A stretch of DNA of 64,000 nucleotides, taken from positions 59,591 through 123,590 of the forward strand of contig JACRBL010000004.1 of assembly GCA_016234485.1 (NCBI GenBank). Direction: 5' to 3'. Below, piece by piece: positions 59,765-64,000 of the stretch. The stretch is from Chloroflexota bacterium (GTDB lineage: Bacteria; Chloroflexota; Anaerolineae; Anaerolineales; Villigracilaceae). The position numbers and the translations under genes were made by a program. Position 1 is the first letter of the stretch, and the number at the start of each line of letters is the position of its first letter. The notes beneath the pieces are model-generated. The model searched no databases and was not told the DNA's origin. It saw only the letters and a program-made list of their open reading frames with translations.

Positions 59765-60037
59765 CGCTCTTCTCCTGTGTTGGTCTCGCGCGGGAAAACC
59801 GCCCGCATCTGCGACAGATCCCGGTCACTGACGGGGATTAGCTTTCTCATCGGGGTCTTCTCCCCCCTCGCCTCCAGTGTATAAATCAATTTGACCGGCA
59901 ACCACGGTGCACCTCGGGGCTGCGACTTTACGCGCCTCCACTGCTTTGTACGGCTTGTTGATCTGTCTTTCGCGAGTATACTTGGCCTATCCGCTGGACG
60001 GTTTCTGCCGTGAAAAATGAGCCCCCGCTCTTTCGTG
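59765..60037 (-). ncRNA. Candidate bridge-RNA region of the IS110-family element
   Basis: The 273-bp non-coding end upstream of the transposase is where IS110-group elements encode the bridge RNA; IS1111-group elements use the other end (here 58213-58387). No secondary structure was computed; the call rests on position and family only. Confidence 0.35.
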
Positions 60038-60154
60038 GTGCAGTGGACGGTGGGGATTCTGCGGCATTTTCGAGCATTTTTCTGGCTTCGGGTTTTTCCT
60101 GCTCTCGAATAGAATCTCGTCCCGCCCACACGCCACTAACGCACACCGTTCGGC
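60038..60154 (+). other. attC site 1, right fragment
   Basis: This continues attC 1 after the element and ends with the core GTTCGGC (60148-60154). It shares GCATTTTTCTGGCTTCGGG and CTCGTCCCGCCCAC with attC 2, and CTAACGCA seven bases before the core. Next cassette begins TTCGGC. Confidence 0.8.
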
Positions 60155-60224
60155 GGCTTCTTCGCAACAGCCAAAGGTCATCATATTTCAGCATGTTTCA
60201 GCATGTGAAGGAGATTCTCATATT

Positions 60225-60701
60225 ATGACTAACCAAGATGTTATTTTGTCATTAAAAAATTCATTCAATGAATTCACTAAAACCATCGTATTGTTATCCA
60301 ATGAAAAATTCACATCCCCTATGCACGGCTGGTCGCCAAAAGGTGTTGTCTCACACTTAGCGGGTTGGAATAGTTTTATGATTGAGGCTTCATTGTCTAT
60401 TCTCGCTGGAAAGACTCCTGCATATTATGATGACGCTCCAAACAATTACAGCAATATAAATGCAGGCTTTGTAGCAAAATATTCTTCCTACTCGAAAGAA
60501 GAACTCCTCACAGAACTTAAATCTTCCATAGAAAGTTTAGAATCTTTTATTCTCGCCTTACCACAGGAAGAATTAATTGCAAGCCATAATGTCCATCACT
60601 ATAATGGTAGTCCAGCCACAGTTAACAAGATTATCGAGTCTCTTACGGGTGACTATCAATACCATATCCACGAAATAAAAGAGTGGTTAAGTGAAAAATA
60701 A
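60225..60701 (+). CDS. Cassette gene 2: DinB/DfsB-like four-helix protein
   Basis: The 158-residue helical protein resembles the DinB superfamily, DfsB/ClbS (DUF1706) branch: MHGWSPKGVVSHLAGWNSFM (residues about 33-52), NNYSNINAGFVAKYSSYS and QYHIHEIKEWL at the end. DinB-like proteins often bind a metal through three histidines and act as thiol-dependent transferases; ClbS hydrolyses the reactive group of colibactin. Substrate here unknown. AAGGAGA precedes the ATG. It is the only gene of a cassette spanning about 60149-60866 and is AT-rich. Confidence 0.7.
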   Translation: MTNQDVILSLKNSFNEFTKTIVLLSNEKFTSPMHGWSPKGVVSHLAGWNSFMIEASLSILAGKTPAYYDDAPNNYSNINAGFVAKYSSYSKEELLTELKSSIESLESFILALPQEELIASHNVHHYNGSPATVNKIIESLTGDYQYHIHEIKEWLSEK

Positions 60702-60742
60702 AATATGGATCTCTCAGTCAGCGAGTTTGAGGGCATAGAGCC

Positions 60743-60872
60743 GCCGAACAAAGCGTGCAGGCGACGGGTGGGAGTCTGCGGCTTCGACAGGCATTTTTCT
60801 GGCTTTGGGCTTTTTCTGCTCTCGGAGTTTTATCTCGTCCCGCCCACCCGCCGCTAACGCAGATAGTTGGGC
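60743..60872 (+). other. attC site 2 (complete, 130 bp)
   Basis: It starts with GCCGAAC, which complements the GTTCGGC at the start of its own cassette (60148), and ends with GTTGGGC (60866-60872). Arms GGCGACGGGTGGGA (left) and TCCCGCCCACCCGCC (right) are largely complementary, around a central GCATTTTTCTGGCTT block shared with attC 1 and 3. The remaining 60873-61030 shows nothing recognisable. Confidence 0.82.
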
Positions 60873-61030
60873 GAAACCATGGCAACTCACAAATCCAACC
60901 TTGTTCCTTTGTTCACCTTACATTTTCAACTCTTTGAAAAACCGCAATTTATGACCATATGAGGTATTACAGCGCAACGGTGTTGGATGCCGCGCAGAAA
61001 TAGATCTAATTCGCTTGTAAATGAGGAAAC

Positions 61031-61618
61031 ATGAAAAAGCCAACTCTGCTTGTTTTGTTTGTTTTGACACTGTTGGGGAGCATTTCCTGCCAGTTTATTA
61101 CCCGATCCCCGTTGCCATCATCCACAGGCACGCTTGACCTGACTATTAACTACACTGGCTCATGGTATCGAGAGACATTTAACTATCAACCCGACGCGCA
61201 GAATATTCGACATATTGCAATGATACTCCCCTCGAATGTTGATTTTAACGATAGTCCAGGTCGGGTTTTTACAACCCTGGAATTTACGCCATCTCCAGAA
61301 CCACTTGCGTTTCAAGAGGTAACTTATGCTGGGGATCCAAATCCTTACAAGCTGCTGTTGGAATACATGCATGATGTGCCACAGGGACATGCAACTCTGG
61401 ACCTTGCGCCCGGCATATACCAATTGGCAGTTTCCTTTATAGCCGCCGCCCTTCCTCCACCAAACGAAGATGCCTTCTTGTATCCAGGCGTGACAGGCGG
61501 CGGCGCATCCAACGAATTTCAAGAAATCGCGATCGAAGCAGGTAAGACCCTGACACTCACCATCGAATTGACAGATGAAAACGGCTGGGGCTATGTCATG
61601 CAATTGGCTCTCAAATAG
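61031..61618 (+). CDS. Cassette gene 3a: secreted lipoprotein of unknown function
   Basis: The 195-residue precursor has a lipoprotein signal (LLGSISC, cysteine about residue 20) and a mature domain rich in beta-strand with NYTGSWYRETFNYQP, LAPGIYQLAVSFIAA and AIEAGKTLTLTIEL, which looks like a carbohydrate-binding or Ig-like sandwich. No family is recognised. GAGGAA lies 6 bases before the ATG. It lies in the third cassette, downstream of attC 2. Confidence 0.65.
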   Translation: MKKPTLLVLFVLTLLGSISCQFITRSPLPSSTGTLDLTINYTGSWYRETFNYQPDAQNIRHIAMILPSNVDFNDSPGRVFTTLEFTPSPEPLAFQEVTYAGDPNPYKLLLEYMHDVPQGHATLDLAPGIYQLAVSFIAAALPPPNEDAFLYPGVTGGGASNEFQEIAIEAGKTLTLTIELTDENGWGYVMQLALK

Positions 61619-62027
61619 CAGTTTCGGGAATTTTCCAACCCATGCGGGCGGAGCAATAGCACCCTCGTGAAAGGATGAGACAACCGGGAATATGGTTCCG
61701 TCTACAAAGACATCCGAAAATTGAGTTGTGCGTAAAAGTTTGGTGTGTTGGCGGCGGAGTCTTTTTTCAGCCAGCGAGTCTTCCCGCCGAAAACGCCCAC
61801 CAATAAACAGCAGTGTCAAGGGTAAAAGGCAAGCAATGGTCAGCGGATGGCTTCGCGAAGCGGACACCTGCAGAGAACCGCGGGCGCTGTGTAAACGGAT
61901 GGGGTGGCTTCCCGTCCTGGCGACTTTCATCCGCTTATCCGCTTCAATCCGCTGACCATATTTTTGGTGTGCGACCTCACCACACATCGCAAGCTTTTTC
62001 TGGGTGGACGGATTTGATGTCCCTGCG
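61619..62027. other. Stretch without a recognisable gene
   Basis: About 400 bp between the lipoprotein and the first copy of the repeat. No frame here has both a plausible start site and a recognisable domain. The region may be worn cassette remnant. Confidence 0.4.
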
Positions 62028-62163
62028 GTGGAGGAGTGTCTACACGAAGAATCAGGCGTGATGGGGGTCAAATCCGAGCCTATCAAACCAAAATCCGAGC
62101 CTATCGGATTAAAGTTTGAGCCGCTCGGATTCCAATCCAAGCGGCTCGGGTTGGCTAAAAAGG
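62028..62163. repeat. Direct repeat copy 1 flanking the PIN/RHH pair
   Basis: It contains GATGGGGGTCAAATCCGAGC, an AATCCGA/TCGGATT hairpin and a GAGCCGCT...AGCGGCTC hairpin, ending in TTGGCTAAAAAGG. It matches 62956-63070 over most of its length. Confidence 0.75.
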
Positions 62164-62208
62164 CTTGTCTACTGTACTGATACCCTGTAAAATGTCAAAT
62201 TTTCGCTG

Positions 62209-62237
62209 TTGATATTACACAAGATGTCATATATAAT
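62209..62237 (+). promoter_or_regulatory. Sigma-70 promoter of the PIN/RHH pair, leaderless
   Basis: TTGATA (62209-62214), 17 bases, TATAAT (62232-62237). The ATG of the PIN gene starts six bases after the -10, so transcription should begin at or next to the start codon. Confidence 0.8.
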
Positions 62238-62243
62238 ACCAGC

Positions 62244-62672
62244 ATGAAGACGCCTGATATTGTCCTGGATACAAACGTAATCATTGCCGCCCTGCGTTCA
62301 AAGAAAGGCGCATCCAATAAGTTGCTATCCCTTGTTGGAACGAACAAGTTTGAAATCCACGATTCGGTTGCGCTGATTCTCGAATACGAAGACGTGATAC
62401 AGCGTCACCGAGTAGAACTGGGATTAACGCAAGATGATGTGTCAGAGTTTATTGACGCTCTTTGTTCCATGGCTCATCATCATAAAATTTACTTTCTTTG
62501 GCGTCCGACTCTTTCTGATGTAGGCGATGAGTTTGTCCTTGAATTGGCAGTAACAGCAGGCTGTGAATATATCGTGACGCATAATATCAGCGACTTCAAG
62601 AATCTTTCCAAGTTTGGCATTCAAGCAATCACGCCAAAAGAGTTTTTGCAAGTTATCCGTGAGGTGAAATAA
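62244..62672 (+). CDS. PIN-domain toxin (COG1569-type)
   Basis: The 142-residue protein has the PIN nuclease acidic residues: D in VLDTNVIIAALRS (about residue 8), E in LEYEDVIQRH, D in DVGDEFVLELA and D in THNISDFKNL. PIN toxins cut RNA. The gene starts just after a perfect -10 element with no Shine-Dalgarno site and shares one base with the antitoxin start (TAATG). It lies between two direct repeats in the third cassette. Confidence 0.88.
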   Translation: MKTPDIVLDTNVIIAALRSKKGASNKLLSLVGTNKFEIHDSVALILEYEDVIQRHRVELGLTQDDVSEFIDALCSMAHHHKIYFLWRPTLSDVGDEFVLELAVTAGCEYIVTHNISDFKNLSKFGIQAITPKEFLQVIREVK

Positions 62673-62908
62673 TGAGCGCACTAAGTCTACGTTTACCGAA
62701 GTCTTTACACGAACAACTTCGTGAATTGGCGCAAGAAGAGGGCGTTTCCGTCAATCAATTTGTTGTGCTGGCGGTCGCCGAAAAAGTGGCCGCGATTTCC
62801 ACAATCGAGTATTTGGAAAAACGCGCCAAGCGCGGCAGTCGTGAAAGATTTTTGGAAATCCTTAATAAAGCCCCTGATGTTGAACCCGAAGAGTTCGATA
62901 AATTATGA
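62672..62908 (+). CDS. Ribbon-helix-helix antitoxin, partner of the PIN toxin
   Basis: The 78-residue protein begins with a ribbon-helix-helix segment, ALSLRLPKSLHEQLRELAQE then GVSVNQFVVLAVAEKVAA, as in HicB/Arc-type antitoxins, and has an acidic C-tail that would wrap the toxin. It overlaps the PIN gene by one base. It should neutralise the toxin and repress the promoter. Confidence 0.85.
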   Translation: MSALSLRLPKSLHEQLRELAQEEGVSVNQFVVLAVAEKVAAISTIEYLEKRAKRGSRERFLEILNKAPDVEPEEFDKL

Positions 62909-62955
62909 CGATGGCTAACAGGTTGAGCGGCTTCGCCGCTCTGCCCCATTATTCC

Positions 62956-63070
62956 GTGGAGGAGAGTCCAGGCGAAGGGATGGACTGGATGGGGGTCAAA
63001 TCCGAGCCTATCGGATTCAAGTTTGAGCCGCTCGGATTCCAATCCAAGCGGCTCAAATTGGCTAAAAAGG
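62956..63070. repeat. Direct repeat copy 2 flanking the PIN/RHH pair
   Basis: Second copy of the unit at 62028-62163. Hairpins are AATCCGA/TCGGATT (62999-63017) and a 14-bp stem with one mismatch (63025-63038 with 63041-63054). Confidence 0.75.
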
Positions 63071-63107
63071 GTTAGATTTCGAGCAGATCGTCGGAATGTT
63101 CGGAATC

Positions 63108-63469
63108 TCACAATTCCTTGTACTGCTCCCGCGTCCAGCCGATGCGGTCACGGTTTTTTACTTCACCCTGATAGGCATTGGTATCGTTAATGCCGTTCTT
63201 GAGTTCGGTATCGGCGCGGAAACCGATGTTGTACGTCCCGTCCCCTTCCACGCTGGGAGTGAACGTCCCCACGCCAGGCAGTTTGACGGGAATGCCGTCC
63301 TTGTTGAAGTAGAGAATGGCTTCGCTTTGTTCCTGCAAAACCATCATCACTTCGGACTTGTTGAGTCCCGTCCGCATGGCCATCCACTCCGCCACTTTTT
63401 CAGTTGCGCGGTGGTTTTGAGCTCGACACGCGGGCCATATTGGGAAACTGCTTGAATGAACTTTGCCAT
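63108..63469 (-). pseudogene. HU/IHF-like DNA-binding protein gene with a frameshift
   Basis: The minus-strand gene starts at ATG 63469 with a strong AAAGGAGG site and encodes MAKFIQAVSQYGPRVELKTT. It then needs a -1 shift at a run of five A (near 63398) to continue as KVAEWMAMRTGLNKSEVM and LPGVGTFTPSVEG, an HU-like fold of about 120 residues in all. One more A at this run would restore a single frame. It may be a one-base deletion, an assembly error or a programmed -1 shift at AAAAAG. It runs against the cassette direction. Confidence 0.7.
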
Positions 63470-63600
63470 TGGAGCCTCCTTTTGACTGTGGCAAATTGTA
63501 TATCAGGAGGACATCCGTATCCCCCTGTTTGTGTATATTTTAACAAACGATTTTGCCAGGCGGTATAATCCATTCATCGGACGCTTGGCCGCTAGGCGCT

Positions 63601-63713
63601 GTCCGAAGGGCGTGCGACACGCTCCGCACAAGCATTTTTCTGGCTTCGGGTTTATACTGCTCCCAAGCAGAGTCCACGCCTGTCTACACGTAGGTCAACG
63701 CAAACTGTTGGGC
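63601..63713 (+). other. attC site 3, with degenerate left arm
   Basis: It ends with GTTGGGC (63707-63713) preceded by CAACGCA, and shares GCATTTTTCTGGCTTCGGG with attC 1 and 2. The left core expected to be GCCCAAC is not present (GTCCGAAGGG instead), so the site may be worn or only partly functional. Confidence 0.65.
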
Positions 63714-63745
63714 GCTTCGTTGCAAAACCAAAAAAAGGAGATGAC

Positions 63746-63991
63746 ATGAAAAAGTCAATTTGGTTCGTACTTATGGTTGTTATTCTGATAACAGTTTTAG
63801 CGAGTGGATGCGCTCCTACGACTACTTCTGCGCCTCCACCCACATCCACGAGCGCCCCGCCCCTCTGTGACTATAATGGCGAGACAACTCCAGCCGATAA
63901 TTTAGAGTGCAAGGCGGAGGAGAAAAAACATGTCACAGGATGCGAACGACAAGGTCAAGGAAGAAATGCCCAACACAGAAGTAGTGGCTAA
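63746..63991 (+). CDS. Cassette gene 4: small putative lipoprotein
   Basis: The 81-residue frame opens with a lipoprotein signal (ITVLASGC, cysteine about residue 22) and a Thr/Ser/Pro-rich segment, then ends in a low-complexity basic tail that overlaps the next start. AAAGGAGATGAC precedes the ATG. No known family; the tail may not be natural if the gene has been truncated by what follows. Confidence 0.5.
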   Translation: MKKSIWFVLMVVILITVLASGCAPTTTSAPPPTSTSAPPLCDYNGETTPADNLECKAEEKKHVTGCERQGQGRNAQHRSSG

Positions 63992-64000
63992 AGCGAAGCG
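63930..64000 (+). CDS. Start of a gene running off the window
   Basis: An ATG at 63930 has GGAGGAG 7 bases upstream and opens MSQDANDKVKEEMPNTEVVA then KAKR, still open at base 64000. It overlaps the lipoprotein frame. Charged leads of this kind occur in some IS-encoded proteins, but 23 residues are too few to assign a family. Confidence 0.45.
   Translation, partial: MSQDANDKVKEEMPNTEVVAKAK

Larger units (their letters stand above)
58213..60037. mobile_element. IS110-family insertion sequence inside attC 1
   Basis: About 1.8 kb containing one DEDD transposase gene on the minus strand. A GT dinucleotide stands at both junctions (58211-58212 and 60038-60039), as expected for the two-base core used by IS110-family elements, which lack ordinary terminal inverted repeats and target duplications. 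Joining the flanks rebuilds a 129-bp attC. Related IS1111-attC elements are known to target integron attC sites. Confidence 0.88.

Noticed and set aside
63108..63494. Intact 128-residue protein starting upstream at 63494
   Set aside because: Its first 30 codons pass through the reverse of the true ribosome-binding region and N-terminus in the wrong frame; the frameshift reading explains the site better.

Overview
The window looks like a chromosomal segment of a Chloroflexota bacterium, most likely class Anaerolineae. The reasons are the large family of GAF-rich sensors, a diterpene locus resembling the kolavelool genes known from Herpetosiphon, DUF2007 and YwiC-like genes, and abundant short intergenic hairpin repeats. 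The assignment rests on gene content only; there is no rRNA gene in the window. Composition is fairly GC-rich except in the last 7 kb.

Region 1 (1-11.4 kb) holds Fe-S and respiratory functions. It has the end of a SufR-like regulator, a MIP18-type Fe-S assembly factor, a hexahaem lipoprotein, a NapC/NirT-type multihaem cytochrome and an XRE-cupin regulator. These are followed by an ArsR-led operon: an octahaem tetrathionate-reductase-family cytochrome, a heptahaem protein fused to a cytochrome b domain, and a two-piece YeeE/YedE sulfur transporter with a rhodanese-like tail. The operon reads as a quinone-linked module acting on a sulfur oxyanion or a related substrate.

Region 2 (11.5-17.8 kb) is mixed metabolism: an amidohydrolase, a MNT/HEPN pair, a YwiC-like membrane protein, two tandem DUF2007 genes, an acyl-CoA dehydrogenase, an aldo/keto reductase and acyl carrier protein.

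Region 3 (17.9-27.6 kb) is a diterpenoid locus: type 2 IPP isomerase, a HAD phosphatase, a GT87-like membrane protein, a FemAB/GNAT-like protein, a tuberculosinol/kolavelool-synthase-like protein, a class II diterpene cyclase and a geranylgeranyl-diphosphate-type synthase. A histidine kinase and a response regulator sit inside the same operon. tRNA-Gly(CCC) follows.

Region 4 (27.8-56.8 kb) is a very large signalling locus. About 24 kb of nearly gapless + strand genes encode two receiver proteins, six membrane-anchored GAF sensors with no kinase domain, an orphan NMT1/THI5-type binding lipoprotein, a ParA ATPase, one giant hybrid histidine kinase, a threonine-synthase-like enzyme fused to a receiver domain, and a DMT exporter. 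The six sensors end with the first part of a GAF domain and the single kinase begins with the last part of one, which suggests a shared split-domain interface. Three convergent genes (GAF kinase, REC-GAF kinase, OmpR-type regulator) form a second system.

Region 5 (56.8-64 kb) is an integron-type gene-cassette array without a visible integrase. It has three related attC-like sites and AT-rich or orphan cassette genes: a membrane protein, a DinB-like protein, a lipoprotein, a PIN/RHH toxin-antitoxin pair and a frameshifted HU-like gene. An IS110-family element has split the first attC at a GT dinucleotide; removing it in silico restores a 129-bp site matching its 130-bp neighbour.
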